A DNA stretch of 64,000 nt from Cloeon dipterum. Its lineage: Eukaryota > Arthropoda > Insecta > Ephemeroptera > Baetidae. The position numbers were made by a program, and so were the translations under genes. The stretch is taken from positions 7,630,545 to 7,694,544 of the forward strand of contig NC_088790.1 of the NCBI RefSeq assembly GCF_949628265.1. Reading direction: 5' to 3'. The notes under the pieces are model-generated. The model worked only from the letters and a program-made list of their open reading frames with translations, was not told where the DNA came from and ran no database searches. Of the stretch, positions 1-17,951 are shown one piece after another. Position 1 is the stretch's first letter; each line of letters opens with the position of its first letter.

Positions 1-142
1 GTGCCCACCAGAGAATTCACCGGCCGTGTTTTTCCGCGGCGCGCACCTAAACGCACCACCGACCGCACAATGCCTAGATGTAGTGGAGAAAAGAGCTTTC
101 CAGCTAATGAAAATTGATTTTTGCGCTTCTGTGTGCCGGCAG

Positions 143-7409
<7,267 letters not shown>

Positions 7410-10400
7410 TCGCCGTGCAATCGCTCACAGATGAGTTATTTTCAGGGAGCTGATAGTCCACATTCCACAGAAAAGCCTTGCGCAGAGCAGCAACAAAAAC
7501 GATCGTCAGATGTGTAGAGCAAAGGAAAACTAAATTTAACCAAACGAAATTAGAGGATAAAGCACCCGCCGCACACACTCGCATACACTTACTGATTGCC
7601 ACGAAATGAAGAACAAGCATTATAATCTAATAGAGCGCACTTCAAGATTTATAAAAACTGTTGTTTCTTTGCCCAGCTGCTGGATAATGTTTTCATTGAG
7701 ACACATAATGCAAACTACTTATTGTGTTAAATGATGAAAGCGTCAACAGTCAATCTTAAATGAAATATTTAAATTTTACCAGTAATTCATTTGATATGAT
7801 TAAGGCTGTTGATGTTTCTCGTCCATTCGAGCGCTGTCACAGGCAGAGAAGGCGTTTTTAGAAAAGCGTCTCATTAATTCGCACTAATTACAAATTACGC
7901 TTCTTCGACTAGTTGATTTTGCTACTTTACTAGAAGCTTTGGTAGGCCCCATCAGAATAAGCAACTTACCAAGTTACGAAGAGCACTGTGACTATTATTC
8001 CCATCATGAGATTATTCTTTATGCAATGAAACATGCACAACGATGAGTGGAACATTTGTTATGTTTCATATCAATATTAGGCATGCAAGAGTGTGAAATC
8101 ATTAGCAAGGCTGTTAATTCGATAGCTATGTCGCATCGGTTTCACTACGATAGAAGTCCACAAAACGCATTATAAAGGTAGAAACAATTTATTACCATAA
8201 CGCACCTGAAACTCTCTATCATTAATTCCTTTCCATTGTAGATTTTTGCCCCATTGCCTGTTCTCTGTAAATACTGGCGCAATTGACTTAAACAAAAATT
8301 TAAAAAAAAATCAAGATTGGCTCGAGAGAATCGTGAAATGCTGGCCCATTTTTCCAGAGTCATTTGTATACACTGCTTATGGTTATAGTTTAATATGAAA
8401 CGCAACTTTAAAGGAAAACCAAATGGTAATAAGCTTTAATAATTTACATAGAAATATCATTTGATCTGCATAACAAGAATGCGTACGCAAATAAAATATC
8501 AATTAAGTTCTGTAGAAAAAATGAAATCATTTCGGACCAGCATCACTTGTAATCATTCACAAATTTCTCCCGATGTAGATCACTATTTACCATTAACTTT
8601 TAAAAGTACGTTCAGACCTGGAGAAATGGTCGGCAATTTCTTTCCCTAAAAAGTAAGGGCAAACATTGGATGAATATGCTGAGAAGAGAAAAAGCAAACC
8701 TCATTAATGCACTACACTGCTACTTGTGTAAAAAATATATTGTTAATTATGTAAAATTATCAAAACAAATTTAAATATAGCTGGGACATTACAATTCATT
8801 GTTGATTATCAAACACACTGAATGCAGGTTCACGGTCACGAGAAAAGCGACGATAAAAGCTGATGTGTACTGTGTTAGCTCATTTTATTATTGAAGTTTT
8901 TTATGGGGGAGCGCTGTAAATTTGAAAAAGGGTTTCGTGTATACTACGTTCTTCATATTCATACCTAATGTGGACATGACAGATTATTTATACTAATTGT
9001 AGTGAAGTGCGTAGCAAATGGAAAAATGGAGAGATTAAAGCTTGATGCTTGAGCAGTCTGTGTGCAAAAACAAAAACTTTGCTGTCAGATCTAATTAACA
9101 ACGGCTGCTCCAATACTGCCAAAGAATTCCGCTAAATTTCTCTAAATTTAAGTTGTTATATTAATTGAACAGAGAGTCACACAATGCGTAACTTTCCCAA
9201 GTTACGATGGCGGAACCAGAAGAGGGGAACTGAACATGGGTTTTTTCCACGTAAAATACACTAGTTTTATTTTATCCTCACCCTCTGGTTAAATTATCGC
9301 GCGATCTGTATGATTGATTGTTAATCTCTCAGGTATATATATTTATTAATATTTAAGCAGAAGTTCAGCATTAGAGTGAATTTAAAGTGTTTAGCCACAC
9401 GTTGAAAGTGAGGGATTATTGCGGTGAGAATTTAGGAAGTGAGATAATTAGTTACAAGTAAGTTTAGTATTTCTACGCGGTTGTGAAAACTTTACCAAAA
9501 ATAGGGACAACAATTCAAACACAAATGCACTACTTTTAAAAAAGGAAATCGTCTTCTCTTGAGCAGTCTAGTCGAGCAAACATGCCGAAATGCGTGTGTC
9601 TATTTTTTGGAACAAAATAGCGGCTCAGTACGTTAAATTTTCGATCGATTGAAAATTAGGTGCATGTGCAAAAATGAGGTGAATTAATTGGGTCAGCTCA
9701 GTTATGGCAATTACACATAAATATGCATGCACAGCGCTCTCAAAATAACTTGCAAACAAGCTTTAATAAAAGCTACATGACCAAAATTTTGATTGATTTT
9801 GATAAAGAAAATTAAAGAAACTAAAATCGATCATATCCGAATGAATGTTAAAATAATTTGCAAATGAGCGGCCTTTGTAATTGAAATGCTGTTGCGGCAT
9901 CAGCTTAAACAGAAATTTAAAAGAAAACAAAAAAATCGAGGTGGCGCTTTGTCGTTTCTCTACCTACATGACTCTAATTCCAAAACCTTAAATGCTAAAT
10001 TTTGTAAACATCAAAAAAGGGTAAAACTTATGAACTCAGAAGTTATAAATTTGTAGTTTTGATTCAGCGTTGATCTGCCAGAGACGCGACGAAATTAAAT
10101 TGGATCTTTACTGCTGTGATCGCAAATATTACTGTGTATTAAAATGTAATAAAGGCAAATGTTAACAAATTAGTTAAGGAAGGCAGTGGTACATAAATAT
10201 TATTTAAATTAGTTGCAATTGACCGAACCCAATAATAAAAAAAACAGGACAAGGGCCTGTCGTGATAATGTTTCTATCAAGAAAATCATGGTTAAAATTG
10301 TAAAAAAATTGTAATATTTATTAATATTATATTATGGTGAAAGTTTGCGTTTCCCCAGAAGACATGATGAACGAATTTGTTAACAATTAGATTCCGTGCC

Positions 10401-12687
10401 TTGGTTTAAATCAACTAAACTCGTTTGAAACACTCGCAAATACAAAATTAGTCCGATTTTGCTTTTTTTACGAAACGTTAATATACGAGCAACGAGATCG
10501 ATTTTTCGTTCCAAGTACTTACTTTTGTACATACATTTCGGGGGGAAATGGATTAATATTACGAAAGAGATACACAAAATACACGCCAATTTGTACCTGG
10601 CTGCAGCCATTATTCCACTACTGAATTCATTCAAAAGTGTGCTCGTGTGTCTGTCTACATTTGAAGCGCGCGCGCAGTTATAGAGATCCTAATAATTGAT
10701 GATCAGAATAAATAATGGTTTTGAAGCGCAAGCTTCGATTTAATAAAAAGCGGTTAGACCTAGTTGATCAATTGAATTGTAAACTGAAAGCGAGTAGCGA
10801 AACTTTTTTATGCAATTAGAGAGTGCGTTCGTAATTACCTTAGCTAGCTTTTGGAACGAGCAGAGTAGACGCGGCAAAAACAGATCAGTTATTTGTAAAA
10901 AGTGGTTTTTGCATGAAAATTATTACATTTAAATTTTCAAGCACCCCTCATAGCTAACGAGTTGACAATTAAATAGCGATTTAAACTTTAAGAGAATTAG
11001 CTGCTGAATTAAAGCGCCCTCGCATGAAAGACAGAATGATAAATCATTATAAAATACTGACAAAGGAAAAATGTGGAGCATAATACCACGCGTTGTAAAC
11101 ATTTTGTTTCAAGAAAATGGTGCTTTCACGAACACACACGTTAAGCTTTTATGATTGTGGATTTTTACTTGCAAAAAGCTTTGCAGCGTTGTGCCCTAAG
11201 AAGAAAAATCAAACTGAACGTAAGCACTCATTGAATTTTTCACAGCAGTTGATTTGTCATGTCAGATAAATTGTATTGTAACTTATTCAAAGAAGCTGCA
11301 AAACTCATCATAAGACTGATGAAAATGTTAAAAAATATCCAGCAACAAATCGCCAGAGAATATTGTTGTGGAAATGACAACACAAGAATTATTACTGACC
11401 ACGTTAATTCTCATATCAATGTTTTCGGCCAATTTTCCTCTTTTTAAAACATATTCAATTTCAACACGGTTTTGCCGTCATTGCTTGCAGACGAACATTC
11501 GCGATGTTGATTTTATGAATGTTAAATGAATGTAAATTACAAAAAAAAAATGAAAACAAAGCGGCTTTCGGTGTCATCCAAAGTAAAATATCGCATATCT
11601 GGGACGTTTGAAATTTTGCCAACTCAAAAAAGTCGATGAACGTATAATAGCAGGATATTCATTTTCTGTGATTTTCAATTTGGTGATTTGTTTGTACGTG
11701 TAAATAGAAAGAAAGTATGCTATTGATCGTGAGAAAATACTGTGTACGAAAGTCTTTGTTCAATTACGAAATAAAAAGGATGCTTCAGTAAAAAAGAGCA
11801 ACTTCTACGAGATATACAACTAATTGTTATTATGATAACGCATCATCCTCATTCTCAGTATGACTTGTCATGATATTATTTTGCAATAAACACGCTGGCA
11901 CAAAACGACTAGTTTTATTAATTCATTTCTCACTGAACTCTCGAAGGTTTTTTACACAAGAATAAACTAACAATAAGTTATAGGAAAGACTTAGTTACTA
12001 AGAAATTAAGACTGACTCAATTTCATGTTATTATTTTAGCTAGTTAAAATCTGTTATTTAATTTCCAATATAATGATTTTCATCAAAATTTGTCAAAAAA
12101 ATTCACAGCCCATTTTATGACTTTAGAATACTTCCGATGTGCGTAAGATCTGTTTAGTGCATAGCAATCAAAGACCTATGGTTTAAAAATGGACAAAAAG
12201 CATAAATTATTACTTGAAATAAACTTTTATTGAAAATTGAACAACTATAATTAAGTCCCTCTGATTATCACAAAAATTTATTTCAGGATTAAATATGAGT
12301 AATGAATGATGTGAAGCTCTCTCTCTCCCTCTCATGGTCAACCAACAATGCACAGTGTAGGCAATATTAACAAAAACCTATGTTTTCAATCATGTTTCCC
12401 CTGTTCCCCTCATTTGACTGACATACTTACTGGAATGCGGAGATAATTTGTACATGGTTGCAACATTGTTCCATTTTAACATCATGTGCTACTTAGAAAA
12501 AACAATTATGCAGATTTGGCAGTGTATCTCGACTAAAACCAGTTAGTTGAAGACATCCTTATAATTAAAGTTCAGCTGTTAGCTGACATTATTTTTAAAT
12601 GGATTGATATGATAGTTGCAAGAGAATTTAATTGTTTAAAAAGGCACTGCATCTAGTATCACATTTAATTTTGTGCCATTTTGTTTT
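7410..12687. other. Intergenic stretch between sei and CDK2 3' ends
   Basis: About 5.3 kb of AT-rich DNA between two convergent genes, with no coding segment I can support. The first part is presumably the sei 3' UTR, with a canonical AATAAA at 8490-8495 about 1.1 kb after the stop. The right end should hold the CDK2 3' UTR: on the minus strand an AATAAA lies at 12226-12231, about 460 bases past the CDK2 stop. Short ORFs here (8145-8405, 10380-10634) have no recognisable content. Confidence 0.5.
12226..12231 (-). terminator. Candidate CDK2 polyadenylation signal
   Basis: Canonical AATAAA on the minus strand, about 460 bases after the CDK2 stop codon. No other canonical hexamer was noticed closer to the stop. 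Position-based inference only. Confidence 0.35.
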
Positions 12688-15600
12688 TCAGCGTTGCTTT
12701 TGCTCATTGATAGGAGGAGGGGAAACAATTTCCGCTTTGAGCAACCACGGGTGTTTCAGTGCCTCCATAGCAGTTATTCTTTGATCAGGATCATAGGTCA
12801 GCATGCCCTGAAGAAATCGATTAATTATTATTTGAAACTCTGGATGTCAAGAAAATTTTCTTACCAGGAAGAGATCGAGAGCATCTTCGGGTAGCTCTGG
12901 CAGCATTTTGTGGAGATTGTTCATTTTCCACTTGGGGAATTGCGGTTTGAATGATCCCAGTTTAGTCACTCCAGGCCAGGTTGACTCATCAGGAGTGCCA
13001 AGAGTTCGAAAGATGCGGAAGAGCTGGTCAATTTCAGAGTCACCAGCAAAGAAGGCTTTTCTCTGCAGCTGATATGAATTCATAAGAACCGCTAAACCGC
13101 TACAAAATTAGCACCTACCAGCTCAGCGAAAATGCAGCCAATGCTCCAAATGTCCACGCTGCATGTGTAGTAAGTAGCGCCCAGCAAGATTTCTGGCGCT
13201 CGATACCAAAGGGTGACGACTTCATGGGTGTAGTTCTTGAACGGCACCACAAACGCTCTGGCCAAACCAAAGTCAGCAAGCTTTACTTTTCCATTCTTCA
13301 TGTCAATCAAAATGTTCTGCGGTTTCAAATCTCTGTGGAGGATTCGATTGATGTGGCAGTATCTGATGCCCTCAGTCATTTGGCGCACAAAACTCTGCAA
13401 ACGAAACTCGTGAGTAACCTCATATAGCCATCGGACGGAGATGGGTTACTTACTCGAACAACATTTGTGGGCACAGCCATCCCGACACAATCAAGAAACT
13501 TCTTCATATCCATGTCTAAAAACTCAAACACCATGTAAAGCTTCTTCGTGGGTGGGACGTGGACAATGTCCATCAGAGAGACGATGTTGTCGTGCTTCAG
13601 TCCTTTTAGCAAAGCGATCTCCCTGATTGTTGTACTGGGAACGCCTTCGCCCGTTCTGCAAGCATATTTTGTTAGTGAATAGCAAATTCTCAGCGCAGTT
13701 AGCAGCTGACCGTTTCTTCTCAAAAGCCTATAATCCTCAATTTTATTATATAGCCTTGGTTATTGTATTAGTTTTTAACATTCAGTTACATAAGTCGAAT
13801 CACATAGTATTGTAAAACGATCCTAGTTTTAAAAGCACTTAAGAATATTACTCGAAACTTGTTCAAGTCACAAAATTAATGATGCAGCAAAACAAGCAAC
13901 ACAAGACAATTTGCAATGCTGGAAAGATAATTCAAAAAAGCTGTTGGATTAATTTCCCAGTGGAAAAGAGAAGTTAGCAGCGAGCGAGAAGTGGTTAGTC
14001 GCCGATTGGTTAGTAGAGAGGGGGCGAGGGGCTAAGCTGAATCGTGTGGTGCTACGACCACGGCCACTACCAACGCATGCACCATCCGATTCAGCGGTGC
14101 CACGCAGCCCATGAGGAGCAACACTTTCGAACCAGGCCTCTTCGCAAGTCATGCACACCACCAACTTAGTTTGTTAGTTAGAATGTTTGTTTGTTTGTTT
14201 GTCGTTAGAACGGTCCAATCAGAACATTATGTTTGCAAGTAGTAGTGTAAGCCATGACAGCACACATCAGCGCACAAGCACAAAAATATGATGAGCTTAG
14301 CATGTAAATAGATGATTGGTCCTACTGAAAAATTGTCATTCCGTTTATTGACATTAAGCACAAGAAATTTGCAAACCACAGATTTTATAAATTCAACGCC
14401 AGATAAAGTATTAATTCACATTTTACACATTACAAGCTGTTTAGTGGTAGTCCAAAAATTATTTTTGAGATTGCTATGAATTACAATAATTATATTTCTT
14501 TTTGAAAAAAAATTATCCTAACACTGATTTGCAACCTCAATTTAGTTAAGATTTTCACAAAAAATGGTATTAATGCTAACAATGTTTAACAAGACTAAAG
14601 TGCACTTAAGTCAATTGAAGAAATATTAAAATCGACAATTTTCTAAATTAAAACATGCAAATGAGAGAGGTATTAAAAGAGGACACGGATAAAAAGCGAC
14701 CCTATATAATATTTTTAAAAAATGCTAGCTGACAGTCTATAAATTCATAGATCAACGGATACGATTCTTGTTATGCGAGACTAAATCTGTTAAAAGAAGC
14801 TGAATGAAAAATTCAGGAGAAAACTGCGACGCTGAAAAAGCAGCGGCCGCTTTTCTTTCTTTTCACCCAGAGCAGGTTAAAAAGCAAGCAAAACAGCACC
14901 CTTTGATGTTTTCAAGTACATTCAGAGACGAGAAGTGAGGAGCGAGAGGGTTGCATAGCAACAAAAAATCCCCAGCTCGGGTCCGTGTTAATCACCTAAG
15001 TGCTAGCGCCAAATCAGCCCGAAATAATTCCGCCAACCCACCCCAACTGCAGGCGCAAGTGCAAAACAGAAAATCTAGAAATCAAACCATGAAATTGACC
15101 GTTACAAATAGCAATAATCGGCGAAAACCGAGTGGGGAGATGGTGGGGGTCAGCATGCAGCAATTCGAAACAACGAAAACAAACAAATTGACAAGAAGCG
15201 TGGCGCAGGGTGCCTGTCAGCTGCGACCGAGGGGCGGCCGGGGCCCTCGGGGTCCGAGAGGCGCACCAACAGCGGTTGCTTGGGTTTCCCGAGGCCCGCG
15301 AAGGACACGCTACGGCCGAGGGCGAATGCAACGCCATTTCCCTCCGAAACATCCCTTGGCTCGACTCGCACTGGGGGATGAAAATAAGCATCGATAATCG
15401 CGCGCGCCAGAGTCACCTGGCATGTAAACAGAGCATCACGAGCGGCGGCGTTTGGCGGGAAAAGGACGGCCCTCTGCGCAGGACAGTGGCGGGCGCGCAA
15501 ATTTTTCGCTTTCGACAAAACGCGGAGATGAAATAAAGCCGCCGAACTAAATTGCCAATTACGTCACACACGCACGCCGGCAGGAATTTTTTGTGCTACT

Positions 15601-17668
15601 CGCGCGCGACCACTTCTGCATCCTTGCCCGATGAGATAAGCTACTTCCTGTGCCTGGGAGATTGCTTTATTGTTCACCAGCCAGCCTGCCGAGCACATGG
15701 ACCACCAGGTTTCGCGCAGGACTGAGAACGGGTGTTCAGCGGCACCAGGACATCAGATCTGCGTGACTTAAAGAACTCTCAAAAGGGGAATCGCCGCGTG
15801 TTTTTAACCTCTCAAGATACCACATATATTTATTAATTAAGATTAACTGAATAATCAAGGATAGGAAATAAAATAAACCAACACAACCACAAACAATAAA
15901 GAGACAATAAAACAAAACAATATTACAAAAACTACAACCTTTCTCTACAGGCAAAGATTTCTACACGACTTACACAATACCAAACACATAATGGGGACGA
16001 AAATAACACCAAGCCAGCAAGTAGCGGTGATATCGTTCTCGGTTGGGGGTTGGCCACACCGACTAAAAAACTCCTCTCTTCCCATTTCGGAAACAGCCAT
16101 GCTGGAGTGAAGGAACTCCAACTGTGATATGTGGTTTCTCTGGACCATACCACGGTACAAGAGTTCCTACGTCCAACACCACTAACTAGCAGACGCAAAC
16201 TAACGACACAGGTCGGGTGCTATTTGAGTCATGCGAGGTGCTGGAACTTCAGCCGTGATATGGCGCTAGACAGGTGGACATACCACGGTATTGAAGTTCC
16301 TACAGCTAACTACTCAATTTATGTACTTCTAAAAACAGCTACGGTTCAACTAGAAATTAAATAAAAAAATCAAACTTGATCGAGTTCATGCGACAACAGA
16401 AAAATGGTACACTTGCTAAACATTGATTCATAATTAATAAAAGGATTTTTAACTACATAGCTGAAAATTAACTTTTATAAAAATCCAGAACATTTTTCCT
16501 TGGTACAGAGCAGATTTGGTTGCCACATAATCAATGTGATATGGACTAATATAAAGCAAATCACAAGAGATTATGGGGCGTCCACATCCACAATCTCGAC
16601 TATTTCCTTGGCGAAAGAAAAGAAAAATGTAGTTATTTAAATGAGGAAAGCAGTGCGTTTCACTGTAGGCTGCAGTTTTAACACAAATTTTGAATTTTCT
16701 CAATAGAGCATAAAGCTCTACAGAAAATTTTACAACACAATGAAATTATTTATTATTAAAAAGCTAATAATTGGTGATGTTCACGGTGGTGGCACGCCAA
16801 AAAGATTGAAGGAACTCCTAATTGTGATATGAACAGGAATTAACAAGTCACAATCAGGAGTGCCCGAGTCTGTCGGCGCAAATTTCGCTGCAAAATAGAT
16901 ATCATTCGGTCGCATTCTGAAGATGACTTGACAAGGATGACGGATACTGGGAATGTGATATGACCTAGAATGCAGCAAATCACATCCCCAGCGACCGCAC
17001 CCTCAGCCAGCATAAAGCTTGCTCTCCAGGTATTTCTCCACTGAAGCCGGTGGATTGAGCAATGCCTGTTTCGAAATCTCAGGGCGACGGGGGATTAATT
17101 TCACAACACATTTTTCCCTAAAATTTCACAACCGACTACCTGGCGTCGAAGACGACGCAAGTGAATAGGCGACAAGCCATCTTTCAGTTTTGGGATTAAG
17201 GAGGCCGAAATAAAATTGAATTGAAATAAATCTATTTATGTACATACATTCACAGTAAATGTGCGGATAAACACGAAGTAAGGACAGGTTTACGATAAAA
17301 TATTATTCCATATCAAGAGCCTGGTTTAATGGGACAGAGGCATATTAAAATGCTGCATTTCTTGTGGTAGAAATTAAAGAAATCAGAATCATGTTTGTGC
17401 TACAGGTGTGGCTGATAATTAGCGCGGGAAAGTTAATTTGGCGAAATGGGCCGCTCATAGCCCGAATCGTCGAGCTATTTTTGGATGCTTTTGAGAAGAA
17501 ACGACAAACGCTTGAACAGTCATGCTAAAATAGTTAGACAAGATGAACTTACGGCTTGAGTGTGATCTTTTTGAGGGCGACGTACTCGTTCGTCTCGACA
17601 TTGCGGGCCTTGTAGACGATGCCGTAGGTGCCCTCACCGATTTTCTCGATCCGCTGGAACTTATTCAT
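12688..17668 (-). CDS. Cdk2: Cyclin-dependent kinase 2-like Ser/Thr kinase
   Basis: Cyclin-dependent cell-cycle kinase. Five exons on the minus strand, in phase: 17668-17553, 13655-13454, 13394-13119, 13068-12865, 12807-12688 (stop TGA); 305 residues, close to the usual ~300. Seen: ATG then [20 protein letters not shown] (glycine loop with the inhibitory Thr-Tyr pair), VALKK lysine, the cyclin-binding helix as PSTTIRE, catalytic [14 protein letters not shown]-loop [14 protein letters not shown] (activating Thr), [20 protein letters not shown] and WPGV. The last motifs fit CDK2 better than CDK1 (which usually has LGTP/LRTP variants and VLMQE-type stretches), but I cannot run a tree. The Ala-to-Thr change in the PSTAIRE helix is unusual. 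The first intron (17552-13656) is 3.9 kb and contains a microRNA-like hairpin cluster in the sense orientation. A DRE motif lies about 280 bases upstream of the ATG. Confidence 0.93.
14185..14202. repeat. (GTTT)n microsatellite
   Basis: Four and a half copies of GTTT inside CDK2 intron 1. Confidence 0.8.
15190..15620. promoter_or_regulatory. CpG-rich block in CDK2 intron 1, possible internal promoter
   Basis: This block is strikingly GC- and CpG-rich compared with its AT-rich surroundings. It contains TTTGGCGGGAAA at 15451-15462, a textbook E2F/DP site, and GCATCGATAATCG near 15388, an incomplete DRE-like core. Several overlapping long ORFs on both strands here are what GC-rich DNA produces by chance. 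A second promoter for a shorter or alternatively started CDK2 transcript is the simplest reading. An enhancer or a separate transcript is also possible. Confidence 0.45.
16103..16176 (-). ncRNA. microRNA-like hairpin 1, miR-2 seed
   Basis: On the minus strand the sequence folds into a stem of more than 20 pairs: TAGGAACTC near the base pairs with GAGTTCCTTC, and CCGTGGTATG pairs with CATATCACAG near the loop. The 3' arm product would start at 16129 with UAUCACAGUUGG and run to about 16109. Bases 2-8, AUCACAG, equal the seed of the miR-2/13/6/11 K-box superfamily, whose mature strand is also on the 3' arm. It lies in CDK2 intron 1 in the sense orientation. Confidence 0.75.
16235..16308 (-). 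ncRNA. microRNA-like hairpin 2
   Basis: Minus-strand hairpin: GGAACTTCA pairs perfectly with TGAAGTTCC, then a two-base bulge, then CCGTGGTATG pairs with CATATCACGG with one mismatch. The predicted 3' product starts at 16260 with UAUCACGGCUGA and ends near 16240. Its 3' half (AAGUUCC) resembles hairpins 1 and 4, pointing to tandem duplication. The seed AUCACGG differs by one base from miR-2. Confidence 0.7.
16516..16585 (-). ncRNA. microRNA-like hairpin 3
   Basis: Minus-strand hairpin: GTGGACGCCCCATAATC pairs, with a few mismatches, with GATTATGTGGCAACC, and TGTGATTTG pairs with CATATCACA. The predicted 3' product starts at 16541 with UAUCACAUUGAU and ends near 16522. Same register as the neighbouring hairpins; seed AUCACAU. 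Confidence 0.7.
16803..16872 (-). ncRNA. microRNA-like hairpin 4
   Basis: Minus-strand hairpin: ACTCCTGATTGTGACTT pairs with CATATCACAATTAGGAGT with one or two mismatches, and an imperfect lower stem continues for about eight bases. The predicted 3' product starts at 16829 with UAUCACAAUUAG and ends near 16808. Seed AUCACAA; its 3' half GGAGUUCCUUC is the same as in hairpin 1. Confidence 0.7.
16934..17006 (-). ncRNA. microRNA-like hairpin 5
   Basis: Minus-strand hairpin: GCTGGGGATGTGATTTG pairs with CATATCACATTCCCAGT, almost without mismatch. The loop is 12-16 bases and the lower stem imperfect. The predicted 3' product starts at 16960 with UAUCACAUUCCC and ends near 16940. It shares seed AUCACAU with hairpin 3 but has a different 3' half. 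Confidence 0.72.
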
Positions 17669-17943
17669 GTTTTCAGGGGCTCAGGGACATTCCAGCGAAA
17701 GGTCCGTGAGTGATTCGGTTCGTTCGGCGACGTAATTCGGCAGATTCGGCGGTGAACGTGCGTCACATTTCCAACCAGCACAAACATGTGCTTTCACACA
17801 CGAGACGCTAAGTTGCCGCCAACAAACGGGCGATATAAGAAAACGTGGCTGTAACTGATCGATATATTTTAGTAAGTTGGTAAAACTCACGCAGGTTTTC
17901 AACGCAATTAGTAGTCAGAAGTTTCCCGACACCCGACACTTTA

Positions 17944-17951
17944 TATCGATA
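17944..17951. promoter_or_regulatory. DRE palindrome (DREF-type site) upstream of CDK2
   Basis: TATCGATA is the core of the DNA-replication-related element bound by DREF in flies. It sits about 280 bases upstream of the CDK2 ATG, the usual distance for replication and cell-cycle genes. The functional link is inferred from position and motif. Confidence 0.5.

Noticed and set aside
14951-15536. Long ORFs on both strands (up to 148 aa)
   Set aside because: They overlap each other in several frames within a CpG-rich block where stop codons are rare. None has family motifs, splice context or plausible composition.
16103-17006. Repeated GTGATATG and GGAACTCC motifs as a CRISPR-like or transposon repeat
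   Set aside because: The units are not direct repeats of constant length; each is a separate imperfect palindrome and only the stem tops are conserved. Hairpin RNAs explain them better.
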